A stretch of DNA of 64,000 nt from Shouchella lonarensis (GCF_900096965.1 NZ_FMYM01000010.1:1-64000); one strand, 5' to 3'. Numbered from the stretch's first letter, positions 28,057 through 38,116 are shown. Numbers and translations are program-made. Notes: generated by a model not told the origin, from the sequence alone.

Positions 28057-29016
28057 TTGAAGAAAAAACTATTAGGTGCCTCTTTCGCAGCTTTTACAGC
28101 ATTGATGCTTGCAGCTTGCGGAGGAACTGATAACGCCAATGACAATAAAGGTACAGGAGGGAAAGAAAACAATAATGCCGCAGCAGCTACTTACGAGCCT
28201 GAAGAGCTCCGTGTACAGTTTATCCCTTCACAAAATGCGGAAACACTTGAGGCAACTGCCAAACCGCTTGAAAACTTGCTATCAAAAGAACTTGGCATTC
28301 CTGTTAAAGTAAGTGTCTCCACTGACTACAGCGCCGTGACGACCGCTCTCGGCGCAAAACAAATTGACGTCGGTTATTTGCCTCCAAATGCCTATGTTGA
28401 AGCGAAAAAGCAAGGCTATGCTGAAGTATTGCTACAATCTCAACGTTTTGGTGTCAACCCAGAAGACGGCTCAGAAACAGATGAACTTGTTGACTCATAT
28501 AAAGCGCAAATCGTTGTTCGTGCTGATTCTGACATTAAATCGGTTGAAGATTTAAAAGGCAAAACGATTGCTTTCCAAAATGCCACTTCTGCCGGTGGTT
28601 ACGTATGGCCTGCAGCGACAATGCTTGATGCAGGTGTCGACCCGCAAACAGATGTCAATCCTGTCGTGCTTCAAGGGCATGATGCCGCACTCCTCGCTCT
28701 CCTAAATGGTGAAGTGGAAGCTGCAACGACTTTCCATGATGCGCGAAACCTTCTAAAAAAAGAGTTTCCAAATGTATTTGATGACCTTCGCATTTTAACA
28801 ACAACAGAAGATATTCCAAATGACACCGTATCTGTTCGCGCAGACATGTCTGACGAATGGAAGAAAAAGATTTCTGATGCGTTTATTGCGCTTGGAGAAG
28901 ATGAAGAAGGCAGCAAAATCATTTACGAGATCTATACACACCGAGGCTATACACCTTCTAAAGATAGCAATTTCGACATCGTCCGTGAATATGCCGACCG
29001 TATTCAACAAAATTAA
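28057..29016 (+). CDS. phnD: Phosphate/phosphite/phosphonate ABC transporter binding lipoprotein
   Basis: About 320 residues. Lipobox MLAACG near 20, low-complexity Asn/Gly linker to about 45, then a PhnD-type domain: RVQFIPSQNAETLEATAKPL, the sequence KQIDVGYLPPNAYVEA near 108-123, and NATSAGGYVWPAATML near 175-190. TTG 28057 is used as start since AGGGGG lies eight bases before it; TTG 28051 is only two bases from it. Substrate may be phosphonate or phosphite. Confidence 0.87.
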   Translation: MKKKLLGASFAAFTALMLAACGGTDNANDNKGTGGKENNNAAAATYEPEELRVQFIPSQNAETLEATAKPLENLLSKELGIPVKVSVSTDYSAVTTALGAKQIDVGYLPPNAYVEAKKQGYAEVLLQSQRFGVNPEDGSETDELVDSYKAQIVVRADSDIKSVEDLKGKTIAFQNATSAGGYVWPAATMLDAGVDPQTDVNPVVLQGHDAALLALLNGEVEAATTFHDARNLLKKEFPNVFDDLRILTTTEDIPNDTVSVRADMSDEWKKKISDAFIALGEDEEGSKIIYEIYTHRGYTPSKDSNFDIVREYADRIQQN

Positions 29017-29041
29017 TATCCAGTGTGAGTCTCATATACAT

Positions 29042-29070
29042 GCGAGCCCGCGATAACCTTTCGGGCTCGC
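29042..29070 (+). other. Intergenic hairpin between phnD and phnC
   Basis: GCGAGCCCG / CGGGCTCGC, 9-bp perfect GC-rich stem, 11-base loop, no T-run after it. More likely an mRNA-stabilising or partial-attenuation hairpin that raises phnD level over phnCEE than a full terminator. Confidence 0.7.
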
Positions 29071-29143
29071 TCACTATGGGTACATGCTTTTTCTACATAA
29101 CTAGATAACACGCCTATTTCACTTAAAGAAAGTTGGGACACAT

Positions 29144-29944
29144 ATGATAGAAATTAAAAATGTATCAAAAACATACCCGAATGGAACAAAAGGGTTACAA
29201 GACATTGACTTAACGATTGAACAAGGCGAATTTGTCGTCATCGTCGGCTTATCAGGTGCAGGAAAATCTACATTACTCCGCTCGATCAACCGTCTGAACG
29301 AAATCTCTTCTGGCACAATTTCAATTGATGGTGAATCTATTACTGATGCAAAAGGCAAGAAACTTCGTAAAATCCGGCAACGTGTGGCAATGATTTTTCA
29401 AAGCTTCAATCTCGTCAAACGCTCCTCTGTTTTACGTAATGTACTATCTGGTCGCGTCGGCTATCACGGTACATTGCGAACAATCTTAAACTTGTTTCCG
29501 AAAGAAGACGTCGAACTCGCGTTACGTGCCTTAGAACGCGTCAATATTCTTGAAAAAGCATACACCCGTGCAAGTGAGCTTTCCGGTGGACAACAACAGC
29601 GGGTTGCGATCGCCCGCGCGCTTGCGCAAGAACCAAGTGTTATTTTGGCAGACGAACCGACTGCCTCTCTTGATCCATTAACAACGAAACAAGTAATGGA
29701 TGATTTGAAGCGCATTAATGAAGAAGATAAAATCACGACGATTGTGAACTTGCATTTTATTGATCTTGCCCGTGAGTATGCAACACGTATTATCGGCTTA
29801 CGTGCTGGCGAAGTCGTTTTTGACGGGCCTGTATCCGAAGCAACAGATGAAAAGTTTGCGGAAATTTACGGTCGTCCAATTCAGAAGGATGAGCTTTTAG
29901 GGGAGGATCTCGATGAAGCAATTAGCCAATCTACAGATCAATAA
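29144..29944 (+). CDS. phnC: Phosphonate ABC transporter ATPase
   Basis: 266 residues. Walker [10 protein letters not shown] near 36-44, signature [15 protein letters not shown] near 146-160, Walker [13 protein letters not shown] near 166-177, and the H-loop as NLHF, typical for PhnC (VNLHFIDLA). Ribosome site is weak (AAAGTTGGGA), which fits coupling through the phnD hairpin region. It overlaps phnE by 32 bp. Confidence 0.9.
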   Translation: MIEIKNVSKTYPNGTKGLQDIDLTIEQGEFVVIVGLSGAGKSTLLRSINRLNEISSGTISIDGESITDAKGKKLRKIRQRVAMIFQSFNLVKRSSVLRNVLSGRVGYHGTLRTILNLFPKEDVELALRALERVNILEKAYTRASELSGGQQQRVAIARALAQEPSVILADEPTASLDPLTTKQVMDDLKRINEEDKITTIVNLHFIDLAREYATRIIGLRAGEVVFDGPVSEATDEKFAEIYGRPIQKDELLGEDLDEAISQSTDQ

Positions 29945-30701
29945 ACCACCACGAACAAAGTTTTATACAACAGTCGCACTCCTCGCTGCGATTGTTGCGC
30001 TCAGTGCCTATTCTATCGAGGCGAATCCACTCCTGCTATTTCAAAACGGTAGCCAAATGTCAATGATTTTGTCACAAATGCTGCCACCCGACTGGGAATT
30101 TTTCTCCCGTGCAACTGGACCGATGCTTGATACCATTCGAATGGCGTTAATCGGGACAACCTTTGGAGCAATTTTATCAGTTCCTATCTTATTACTTTGT
30201 GCCCGCAACGTGGCTACCTCACCGTGGGTTTATCAACCAGCACGCATCATACTAAACACATTGCGTACCGTGCCTGATTTACTACTAGCCGCTATTTTCG
30301 CTGCTATTTTAGGATTCAATACAATGGCTGGGATTGTCGCATTAAGCATCTTTTCCATCGGCATCATTGCCAAACTGTCTTTTGAAGCTGTAGAAAATAT
30401 TGATCCAGGTCCACTTCAAGCAATGACCGCCGCGGGTGCGAACAAAATACAATGGATTGTTTTCGGTGTCGCACCACAAATATTGCCATATTTTGCTTCC
30501 TATGTATTATATACATTTGAAATCAACGTTCGTGCTGCTGCGATTTTAGGGATTGTCGGCGCGGGGGGAATTGGGCTTCTCTACACGCAATCACTACAAT
30601 TCTTCCGTTATGATCAAGTGTTAGCGCTTATTTTATATACGTTCGTGGTCGTCATGATCATTGATTACATCAGCTTAAAAATTAGGGAGCGTCTATTATG
30701 A
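29913..30701 (+). CDS. phnE: Phosphonate ABC transporter permease PhnE (first)
   Basis: 262 residues, about six helices. [21 protein letters not shown] near 112-132, the [17 protein letters not shown] contact loop near 169-185 and [18 protein letters not shown]-like end match PhnE. Starts inside phnC behind GGGGAGGATC. The ATG of the second permease overlaps its stop (ATGA). Two adjacent phnE paralogues suggest a heterodimeric channel. Confidence 0.88.
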   Translation: MKQLANLQINKPPRTKFYTTVALLAAIVALSAYSIEANPLLLFQNGSQMSMILSQMLPPDWEFFSRATGPMLDTIRMALIGTTFGAILSVPILLLCARNVATSPWVYQPARIILNTLRTVPDLLLAAIFAAILGFNTMAGIVALSIFSIGIIAKLSFEAVENIDPGPLQAMTAAGANKIQWIVFGVAPQILPYFASYVLYTFEINVRAAAILGIVGAGGIGLLYTQSLQFFRYDQVLALILYTFVVVMIIDYISLKIRERLL

Positions 30702-31501
30702 GTGATTTAAGAAGTAAAATTCATAAACCAAAGAAACAGCGCTTGAAAACAGCCATGGTCATCCTAGCACTCCTCCTCCTCTACATATGGGGGTTTTCCG
30801 GCATTAACTTCCAAGGGTTATCTTCTAACGCACCAACTGTCATGAAAGCAATCGGGCACGGCTTCCTTAACCCTGATTGGAGCTATGTCTATAAGCCTGG
30901 AGAAGAAGACTTAATTGGCGCCTTATTAGAAACCGCTGCCATCGCTGTTGTCGGTATTTGTGTGTCTGTCATTATCGCATTCCCGATCGGTTTTTGGGCC
31001 GCTCGTAATGTCAGTGTCTTCCGGATCATCTCTGGTTCCGGAAAATCGGTTTTAAGCTTCTTACGAACATTTCCAGATATTATCATGGCATTGTTATTCA
31101 TCACCGTTGTCGGTCCTAATGCCTATGCGGGTATGCTCGCACTTGGTGTGAGTGCCGTCGGGATGCTTGGAAAACTTTATGCGGAAGAAATAGAAGCGAT
31201 TGATAAAGGACCGAGCGAAGCACTTATTTCCTCTGGTGCAAACAAATTACAAGTGTTATGGTTTGCGGTCGTCCCTGAAGTGTTACCAGGATTTATTTCC
31301 GCGACATTATATCGATTTGAAATTAACATGCGTTCTGCTGCCACACTTGGACTCATTGGTGCAGGCGGGATCGGTGCGCCATTGTTGTTTGCCATTCAAG
31401 GACGCACTTGGGATCGTGTTGGCGTCATTTTAATTGGCTTGGTCATTTTCGTTTTACTCATTGATCTCGCCTCAAGCGCACTCCGCAAACGCGTCGTATA
31501 A
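30698..31501 (+). CDS. phnE: Phosphonate ABC transporter permease PhnE (second)
   Basis: 267 residues, PhnE family: SFLRTFPDIIMALLFITVVG near 115-134, IDKGPSEALISSGANKLQVL near 167-186, and NMRSAATLGLIGAGGIGAPL near 209-228. ATGA overlap with the first permease; terminator just after. No C-P lyase (phnG-M), phosphonatase or phosphite dehydrogenase gene is in the window, so the fate of the imported compound is not shown. Confidence 0.88.
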   Translation: MSDLRSKIHKPKKQRLKTAMVILALLLLYIWGFSGINFQGLSSNAPTVMKAIGHGFLNPDWSYVYKPGEEDLIGALLETAAIAVVGICVSVIIAFPIGFWAARNVSVFRIISGSGKSVLSFLRTFPDIIMALLFITVVGPNAYAGMLALGVSAVGMLGKLYAEEIEAIDKGPSEALISSGANKLQVLWFAVVPEVLPGFISATLYRFEINMRSAATLGLIGAGGIGAPLLFAIQGRTWDRVGVILIGLVIFVLLIDLASSALRKRVV

Positions 31502-31512
31502 TCACCAAATGT

Positions 31513-31546
31513 GGATCGGTTCTCTTAGGAGAAAACCGATCCTTTT
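31513..31546 (+). terminator. Terminator of the phn operon
   Basis: GGATCGGTT (31513-31521) / AACCGATCC (31534-31542), inner TCTC/GAGA pairs, then TTTT. Confidence 0.88.
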
Positions 31547-31608
31547 CAATCTGCCGCACCTATGATATGCTCATTGTAATCATTTACTTAAGAAGGAGAC
31601 AGGTGAGC

Positions 31609-32409
31609 ATGTCTAATATCCTTTTCATCGGTGCTGGCCGGATGGCAGAAGCGATGTTTTCTCGTCTACTCGCGCAACCAAAGCGCCTTTTTAAAACGAT
31701 TTATATTAGCAACAACACAAGCAAAACACACCTCGCTCATTTAGCAGAACGGTATGACGTTCAGCCTGTAACTAATTGGACAGATGTCGTAGACGATGTG
31801 GATGCGATTATCTTAGCAACCCCACCTTCCACCCAACCTGAGCAACTACGAACGCTATCGCCGCTCATTCGAAATCAAATCATTATCACTATCGCTGCCG
31901 GCATTGGACCGAGTATCCTTGAAAACCACCTCCCCGAGGGAACCGCTACCGCATGGATCATGCCTAACACAGCAGCTGAAATTGGTGCTTCTATGAGCTT
32001 GTATACTTTTGGCAAGCACGTAAACGCGTCACAAAAAACGCTAACCGAAAATATTCTTGCTGCCATCGGAACATACGAAGAACTACCGGAGGAAGCGATC
32101 CACAATTTGACTGCCCTCACTGGTAGCGCGCCAGCATTTGTGTATGAGTTTGTGCTCCAACTTGAAAATGCCGCCACTTCTTATGGCATTTCTCCTACGC
32201 AAGCACGCAAACTCGTTGTCGCGATGCTCCATGGCTCAGCAAGCTTGCTTGCCAAAACAAATGACCCCGTCGCATTGCGAGATGCCGTCACAACACCAGG
32301 TGGTGCGACAGCAGCAGGGTTACAATCACTTGCCGATCACCAGTTTGGAGACATGTTAACAAAAGCGATTGAAGCAGTAAACGCACATGCAAAAGCACGA
32401 AAAAATTAA
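31609..32409 (+). CDS. proC: Pyrroline-5-carboxylate reductase
   Basis: 266 residues. N-terminal Rossmann nucleotide site ILFIGAGRMAEAMFSRLL (residues 4-21), middle LTGSAPAFVYEFV near 164-176 and the family signature LRDAVTTPGGATAAGL near 222-237. Reduces pyrroline-5-carboxylate to proline. ATG 31609 follows AGAAGGAG; the frame extends upstream to 31567 without a ribosome site. Single gene; shares a terminator with the convergent MATE gene. Which Bacillus paralogue (ProG, ProH, ProI) it matches cannot be told. Confidence 0.88.
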   Translation: MSNILFIGAGRMAEAMFSRLLAQPKRLFKTIYISNNTSKTHLAHLAERYDVQPVTNWTDVVDDVDAIILATPPSTQPEQLRTLSPLIRNQIIITIAAGIGPSILENHLPEGTATAWIMPNTAAEIGASMSLYTFGKHVNASQKTLTENILAAIGTYEELPEEAIHNLTALTGSAPAFVYEFVLQLENAATSYGISPTQARKLVVAMLHGSASLLAKTNDPVALRDAVTTPGGATAAGLQSLADHQFGDMLTKAIEAVNAHAKARKN

Positions 32410-32441
32410 ACGGGCATCCTCAAATGAGGCGCCCGTTTTTT
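32408..32441. terminator. Bidirectional terminator between proC and the MATE gene
   Basis: AACGGGC ... GCCCGTT with an inner CCTC/GAGG stem, T-run at 32436-32441 and A-run before it. The last codons and stop of the MATE gene lie inside the hairpin. Confidence 0.88.
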
Positions 32442-33775
32442 CCAAAATATAACCCATGACGTTTCAAGTAAACAATGAGTGCCACAACGACGGTGATCTC
32501 TGCAAATGGAATTGATAACCAAATTGTATGCACACCTAAGAAAAATGGTACTGTCAGTAAGAAAGCGAGCATGAAAATAAATTCTCGCGCTGCAGTAATC
32601 CACGTTGCCATGCCCACTTGACCAATTGACTGGAAATACGTCATCATGACAAAATTGACCCCCATCACGATGTAAGCAGTGAAGAACAAACGAATGCCGA
32701 CAACAGCCAACTCTTTTACTTCCCCTGGGAAATCACCGAATAACCCTACGATCGGTTTCGCCGCAAATTGACCAATTAAAAAGCAAACGACTCCTGCAAA
32801 AAATGCTGTACGGACGGCAATCCGCACCATTGCTTGTTTTTTGCCTTCTTCTTTTGCCCCATGAAAATAACTAATAATTGGCTGGACCGCAGAACCCATG
32901 CCAAGGAACATGAGAAGCATCACCGCATGAACATAATTGACAACAGAAAATGCCGCAACGCCAACTGTACCCGCTAGTCTTGCAAACATGATGTTGTGGG
33001 CAATCGTAAACGCAGAAATGCCCACCTCCGCTAAAAAGCTCGGGAAACCGAATGTCAACGTCTTTTTAATCAGTGCGCGGTCGACACGGAATTTCACCCA
33101 TTTTAAATTGCTTCGCTTCGTAAAAAAGTGTCCCGACAACACACATAAGCCTAACGTTGCCGCAACAATTGTCCCAAGCGCAGCCTCGCGCACACCAAAT
33201 TCAAACACATACAGTAATACATAATTAATCGCGACATTAGACAAGGCCGTTGTCACAAGTGCCGCCATCGCTAAATTCGGGTTACCATCATTCCGTACAA
33301 AAATACTAAACGCATTTTCTAACGTAAAGACAAAGCCAAACATAAGAAACACCTTCATATATGCAGACGCAAACGGTGCCGTATCAGCATTTGCGCCAAG
33401 TGCATAAACAAGCGGCTCATGCAAGAGTAGTGCGGTCAAACCAACTGCGACCGTGCAGAGAACAATTAATGTCAGTGAATGGGTAAAAATAAACCGTGCT
33501 TCTTCTTTCTTCTTCTGTCCCATGCGTTGCGAATATAACGTCGCACCACCAATACCAAGCCAAAGCGACATTGCAACAAAAACGGTGTATACCGGCCCAG
33601 CAATGTTAACCCCAGCTAGCGCCACCGGGCCGAGCTTATTACCTACCATAATGCCATCTACAACCAAATTGACCGCTATCAAGAGCATTCCCACTAAGGA
33701 AGGCACTAAATAGCGGACAAAAATTTTCCCAACAGACTCGTGATCCAACGGATTTCGCTCTTCCGCCTTCGTCAT
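32420..33775 (-). CDS. MATE family efflux transporter
   Basis: 451 residues, 12 predicted helices in two pseudo-repeats (YLVPSLVGMLLIAVNLVVDGIMVG at the start of repeat 1; KTLTFGFPSFLAEVGISAF at the start of repeat 2). The DinF/NorM-like patterns GIGGATLYSQRMGQKKKEEA near 80-99 and MGSAVQPIISYFHGAKEEGK near 290-309 are seen. Probably exports drugs or metabolites with Na+ or H+. Upstream there is an inverted repeat ACGGTA/TACCGT at 33790-33814 that could be an operator. Confidence 0.85.
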   Translation of the reverse strand: MTKAEERNPLDHESVGKIFVRYLVPSLVGMLLIAVNLVVDGIMVGNKLGPVALAGVNIAGPVYTVFVAMSLWLGIGGATLYSQRMGQKKKEEARFIFTHSLTLIVLCTVAVGLTALLLHEPLVYALGANADTAPFASAYMKVFLMFGFVFTLENAFSIFVRNDGNPNLAMAALVTTALSNVAINYVLLYVFEFGVREAALGTIVAATLGLCVLSGHFFTKRSNLKWVKFRVDRALIKKTLTFGFPSFLAEVGISAFTIAHNIMFARLAGTVGVAAFSVVNYVHAVMLLMFLGMGSAVQPIISYFHGAKEEGKKQAMVRIAVRTAFFAGVVCFLIGQFAAKPIVGLFGDFPGEVKELAVVGIRLFFTAYIVMGVNFVMMTYFQSIGQVGMATWITAAREFIFMLAFLLTVPFFLGVHTIWLSIPFAEITVVVALIVYLKRHGLYFGKNGRLI

Positions 33776-33917
33776 TCTTTCATCTCCTAAACGGTACGTA
33801 TCATGATATACCGTGTATTATTCCCCTGATGACAGAAATTGTATCAGAAAAAAGGCGGAAAGGCTAGCAGAGGATGTTTTTATGAAGGGAGAATTATTTG
33901 TTATTGCAACTGCTCTG

Positions 33918-34460
33918 TTAAAATGGGATTTCCTCTTTTTTAACCGATGTTCTCTCCCCGCGTTCCCAATCTGTTCTAATAATCGCATAAAGAGTCGCGT
34001 CTACTAATCGGTCATTCTCCTTCTCCCATGATTGTCGCAAATAGCCTTCTTTTTCAAACAGACAATCGTGCAGAGACTTTCGCATCGCATAATTTCTTAC
34101 TTCCGTGTACGCTTCCATTCTCACTCTCTTTTTTGACTGGGAAAACACATAATTCGTCACCCACGCCACACACTTTTTCCCGTACCCTTTACCACGTACG
34201 TCGTCCACTAAACGAACATCATACAAAAGCGGCATCGTATCAGACACATCCGCAATGATCACTAAGCCAATTTTTTTGCCATTCTCCTCTATCCAAAATG
34301 TTTCCCGGTCGTCCTCGTACCACCCTGTATCTAATCTTGTCCGGATTTCTTCAGGAAGTAGCGGTGCACCTCCGTGAAATGGCCATGCGTTTTCTGTATA
34401 AAAGTAAATTAATTCCACTATGTCTTCCTTTTTTAAATGAGTAAATGTTAATGAATTCAT
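33918..34460 (-). CDS. GNAT-family N-acetyltransferase
   Basis: 180 residues. Acetyl-CoA loop VRGKGYGKKCVAWV near 88-101, preceded by a YDVRLVDD strand and followed by KRVRMEAYTEVRNYAMRKSL. Aminoglycoside-acetyltransferase-like GNATs share this layout, but the substrate cannot be told. GAAAGGA upstream of ATG 34460. Confidence 0.75.
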   Translation of the reverse strand: MNSLTFTHLKKEDIVELIYFYTENAWPFHGGAPLLPEEIRTRLDTGWYEDDRETFWIEENGKKIGLVIIADVSDTMPLLYDVRLVDDVRGKGYGKKCVAWVTNYVFSQSKKRVRMEAYTEVRNYAMRKSLHDCLFEKEGYLRQSWEKENDRLVDATLYAIIRTDWERGERTSVKKEEIPF

Positions 34461-34495
34461 TTTTTTGTGTCCTTTCTCTTATGAGACTAAAATAC

Positions 34496-34540
34496 AAGCA
34501 CCCCACTGAAACATTGATATGTTTTCATGAGGTGCTTTTG
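34496..34540 (-). terminator. Terminator after the TraB-like gene
   Basis: AAGCACC (34496-34502) / GGTGCTT (34531-34537) with inner GAAACA / TGTTTTC pairing. Lies 27 bp beyond the TraB-like stop on the minus strand. Confidence 0.7.
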
Positions 34541-34566
34541 TACAGCACGATTAAAATATTTCCTTA

Positions 34567-35565
34567 TTAAATACCTTCTTGCACGTCGTATCCACGATCT
34601 TTTAACAAATCAACAATGCTATTTTCTCCAGCAAGGTGCATCGAACCCACAGCAACAAAATACGTTTCATCCTCGTCTGCAGAAAGAAATTCTTCTATTT
34701 TGTTCACCATCTCCTCATCACGATCATCAGTAAGTGCTTTTGCATACGCCTGATAATCTTCACTATCCATCTGATTCATTGACTCGGACCGTAGTTTAGA
34801 AAATGCTTCGACATCCCCAGCTTGCCAAATATCCATTAAATTACGGAGTTTTTCTCCATTATTATGATATTCATTCACCATATCTTCTAGTAATGCCGCT
34901 TGACTATCTTCAGTCAAAAAGCCACTAAGCACACTCATTTGGTCTTCAAATGTCTCTAAACTAATAATATTGAGATTGTCTTCCCCTGCCCGGTTAAGGA
35001 AATAAAGGTCTACGCCCTCGTCAGAAGAATATCCTGCTTTCTTGACCATCAATTCGCTAACCATCTGGGAAACATACCAAGGTTTGAACGTCTCAACATC
35101 AGATTGGTCCATCCCATACGCTTCTAAAATATCCATCGTATCTTGAAAAGACTCTTCTCCTAATGCGTCACTTAATGAGCGACCATCTTGATACGTTCCA
35201 GATTCAGTCATCACAGTCATCACTTCCATTGGATCTAGCTCCGTAAGATCAATTTCCACCACTAAATGATCCGCTTCATCAAAAGCACGTTCAACATTTT
35301 CATGGAGCGGGTAAATATCTTCGTTCCCTACATGAATCGAACCAAACAAATGAACCGTGTTACCACCTTTTTCCACTTTGTAGAGGATACCTTTTGACGA
35401 TGCTTCTTTATCTGTTGATGCTGCTTCTTTCTTATCTTTCGATTTTGCTTCTGTTTTCTCCTCAGGCGCTGTGTCTTTCTTATCTTCTTTTGCTGTGTCT
35501 GATGAACAAGCACCTAAGGTAAGCGCACACACAAGAACTGCGCTTGCTAGTAATTTTTTCTTCAT
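34567..35565 (-). CDS. TraB/GumN-family lipoprotein
   Basis: 332 residues. Lipobox TLGACS near 20, a Lys/Glu/Asp-rich charged linker (residues 22-55), then a TraB/GumN (Tiki-like) domain. Hallmarks: FGSIHVGNEDIYPL near 75-88 with paired His/Glu and VVEIDL, and near the C-terminus VAVGSMHLAGENSIVDLL. The family is related to metalloproteases. Start ATG 35565 has AGGGGGA upstream; the frame to 35610 has no ribosome site. Secreted and membrane-anchored. Function in Bacilli is not known. Confidence 0.82.
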   Translation of the reverse strand: MKKKLLASAVLVCALTLGACSSDTAKEDKKDTAPEEKTEAKSKDKKEAASTDKEASSKGILYKVEKGGNTVHLFGSIHVGNEDIYPLHENVERAFDEADHLVVEIDLTELDPMEVMTVMTESGTYQDGRSLSDALGEESFQDTMDILEAYGMDQSDVETFKPWYVSQMVSELMVKKAGYSSDEGVDLYFLNRAGEDNLNIISLETFEDQMSVLSGFLTEDSQAALLEDMVNEYHNNGEKLRNLMDIWQAGDVEAFSKLRSESMNQMDSEDYQAYAKALTDDRDEEMVNKIEEFLSADEDETYFVAVGSMHLAGENSIVDLLKDRGYDVQEGI

Positions 35566-35698
35566 TTGTTTATCCCCCTGAGATACTATCTCGCTTATTT
35601 TTATTTCCATTCTATTTTACACCGTACCGGAACGGTAAGGGATTTCCGACATAAATAGAGACCCTACATGACAAACTCACGCTTACGCCAAATCCCAC

Positions 35699-36496
35699 CT
35701 ACGGCGCCTTATCTTCAGATTCACTGTCATCCATCTCTTCTCCCAACACCTCAAAGACCTTATCTAAAAAACGATCTTCTTCTTCGGTGAAGATTTCTGG
35801 GAAGCGAAACTGGTCCATACTCTTCGTAATTTCGTCCCCATTTTCTCGCATCACTTCGAAAAATTCGTCCACATCATCTAAAACCTCGCGTGTGAGGGAC
35901 ATCATTTCACGGGCCACAGTTTTGGCTTCTTCAGACTGCGGTGAGACATTGTTTTTCACAAATGCTCTAATTTTTATAATTGATCGTCCATATCCAATAT
36001 TCAAGGCACGTCTTTCTTCTTTAGAAAGACGATACATTCGATTGACCATGTCTTCTGAAAAATGTTCTTTCATCCATTCCTTACTCTCTTCTTCCCTTTG
36101 CACACCGTGAAGGAATGAGATAATAAGCGTCCAATCTAACTCCTGTTCTTGTTGTAAAAGCGTCTGGATCGTCTCAATCGCATCAATTGCTCGATCTATT
36201 TCATCTCGTTTTTCTGCCAATAACTTATGCTGCATAGAAAGTGATTCTTCAAATGACTCATGAGAAAGCATCGACTCTCGCAAAAGCTTTTGAATGTCTT
36301 GTAACGTATAGCCAACAAATTTAAGCGACTGGATTTGCTGGAGCTTTTTCAACTCCTCGATGCCATATAACCGGTGGCCAGCATCGTTAAAGGTTTTTGG
36401 TACTAATAACTCTACTTCTTCATAAAAGCGCAGTGTCCTCACTGTAATACCTGTTTGCCGAGCAAATTCACTGATCGTATAAGTCATTTCCTGCAT
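35699..36496 (-). CDS. MerR-family transcriptional regulator (TipA-like)
   Basis: 265 residues. N-terminal winged helix-turn-helix ISEFARQTGITVRTLRFYEEV (about 8-28) with GHRLYGIEELKKLQQI, then a coiled-coil dimer helix (80-115) and an acidic, helical C-terminal ligand-type domain to residue 265 ending EMDDSESEDKAP. Such long MerR proteins bind organic ligands or antibiotics. GGGGGTGG precedes ATG 36496. Its targets are not evident; a long interrupted operator is expected in its own promoter but I did not identify it. Confidence 0.85.
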   Translation of the reverse strand: MQEMTYTISEFARQTGITVRTLRFYEEVELLVPKTFNDAGHRLYGIEELKKLQQIQSLKFVGYTLQDIQKLLRESMLSHESFEESLSMQHKLLAEKRDEIDRAIDAIETIQTLLQQEQELDWTLIISFLHGVQREEESKEWMKEHFSEDMVNRMYRLSKEERRALNIGYGRSIIKIRAFVKNNVSPQSEEAKTVAREMMSLTREVLDDVDEFFEVMRENGDEITKSMDQFRFPEIFTEEEDRFLDKVFEVLGEEMDDSESEDKAP

Positions 36497-36598
36497 TTTT
36501 CCACCCCCTTTCGTTCAACGTTAATCTTATCATAGCTGATGACGTAACGGAGGGCGCAAGGGGTATTTTAAAATTTCCTCACAAAAAAGCAAAATAGC

Positions 36599-38116
36599 TT
36601 ACACTTGATACAACCGCCGATACTTTTCATCCAAATACCGAATTAATGGCGTTGGGTCAATCCCGCCTCCAGTCACATCGCGAATGATATCAACCGGCTT
36701 TTTCGCTGCACCGTATTGATGGACATTCGTTCGTAACCATTCATGGATCGGCGCATAGTTCCCGGCTGCAATCGTCTCGTCTAAGTTTGGTACGTCTTTT
36801 ACAAGCGCTTCTTTTAGTTGCGCTGCGTAAATGTAGCCTAAAGCGTAAGACGGGAAATAGCCAAATAAGCCAAAAGCCCAGTGCGTATCTTGTAATACGC
36901 CTTCACCATCATGGGCTGGACGTATCCCTAAATACTCGGCCATTTTCTCATTCCATAAGCCAGGCAAATCTTTCACTGCTATTTCACCTGCAAAGAGCCC
37001 TTTTTCAAGTTCATAGCGCAAAATGACATGCAATGGATACGTTAATTCATCCGCTTCTACTCGGATAAGAGAGGGTTCGGCTTTGTTTACAGCAAAGTAA
37101 AATTCGTCTAAAGACATTTGATCAAATTTTCCGGCCGCATGTTTCTTTAATAACTCATAATTTCGCTCCCAAAAAGGCTTACTTTTTCCAATAAATTTCT
37201 CCCATAACAATGACTGTGACTCATGAATCCCCATTGATGTACCTTGGCAGAGTGGCGTGCCAAGGAGGTCTTTTGAAACATTTTGTTCATACAACGCATG
37301 ACCACCTTCATGAATCGTCCCAAACAAAGCCGTACGAAAATCTTGTTCGTTATATCTCGTTGTCACTCGTACATCATTCGGGTTTAAACCAATGGCAAAT
37401 GGATGCGCTGCTTCATCCAATCGTCCAGCATCAAAATCATAACCGATCTCGCGTAACATCGCTTCGCTTAAGGCGCGCTGTTTTTCTTTCGGAAATGGTT
37501 GCAATAAACGATCAATATTTGGTTGTACAGCTGACGTTGTGACCGCTTGCACGAGTGGCACAAGTGCTTCACGTAATTCGGCAAATACTTTATCTAATGT
37601 ATCAGTGAAGACGCCTGGCTCGTACACATCAAGCAGTGTATGATACACATGTGCTTTCGGGTCGTAGTAATTTGCAAAACGCTTCTGGAAATCAATCATC
37701 TTCTCAACGTTTGGACGAAACAGCTCAAAGTCTGCTTTTTGCTTTGCTTCTTGCCACACCGCCTCCGATTGACCTTGTAGCGTCATATACGCTTGATACT
37801 CATCTTGCGGGATATTGATGTAGCGATCATATTTTTCCTGGCATTTTTGGACGACTTTTGGTGTCAGTGGTGACAACTCTGCTTGCACGTTTTTCTCCGT
37901 TAAAGCTTCCAAATACGTACCCATCTCTTTCGACGTCGCCATTTCGAAGACTGCTGTCGACAATGTTCCGTACACTTCTGCCCGCTGCGAAACACCTTTT
38001 TTCGGCGTTCCTGTCCGTGCGTCCCAAGCCAACAAACTCACAGCTTGTTCGTAATCCTCGATTTTCTTCACAAATGCTAAAAAGTCTTGTTCCGTTTTCT
38101 TCAAAATGCTTGTCAT
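36599..38116 (-). CDS. ypwA: M32 family carboxypeptidase (thermostable carboxypeptidase type)
   Basis: 505 residues, the normal length for M32. The zinc motif HEGGHALYE is near residues 268-276, with the downstream Glu in GIHESQSLLWE and the family motif IRVEADELTYPLHVILRYELE near 355-375, and a DTHWAFGLFGYFPSYALG block near 419-436. Removes C-terminal residues from peptides in the cytosol. GGGGGA upstream of ATG 38116. Confidence 0.93.
   Translation of the reverse strand: MTSILKKTEQDFLAFVKKIEDYEQAVSLLAWDARTGTPKKGVSQRAEVYGTLSTAVFEMATSKEMGTYLEALTEKNVQAELSPLTPKVVQKCQEKYDRYINIPQDEYQAYMTLQGQSEAVWQEAKQKADFELFRPNVEKMIDFQKRFANYYDPKAHVYHTLLDVYEPGVFTDTLDKVFAELREALVPLVQAVTTSAVQPNIDRLLQPFPKEKQRALSEAMLREIGYDFDAGRLDEAAHPFAIGLNPNDVRVTTRYNEQDFRTALFGTIHEGGHALYEQNVSKDLLGTPLCQGTSMGIHESQSLLWEKFIGKSKPFWERNYELLKKHAAGKFDQMSLDEFYFAVNKAEPSLIRVEADELTYPLHVILRYELEKGLFAGEIAVKDLPGLWNEKMAEYLGIRPAHDGEGVLQDTHWAFGLFGYFPSYALGYIYAAQLKEALVKDVPNLDETIAAGNYAPIHEWLRTNVHQYGAAKKPVDIIRDVTGGGIDPTPLIRYLDEKYRRLYQV

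Noticed and set aside
33790-33814. Inverted repeat ACGGTA/TACCGT upstream of the MATE gene as a called operator
   Set aside because: Only six-base arms and no regulator nearby; noted in the gene entry but too weak for its own feature.
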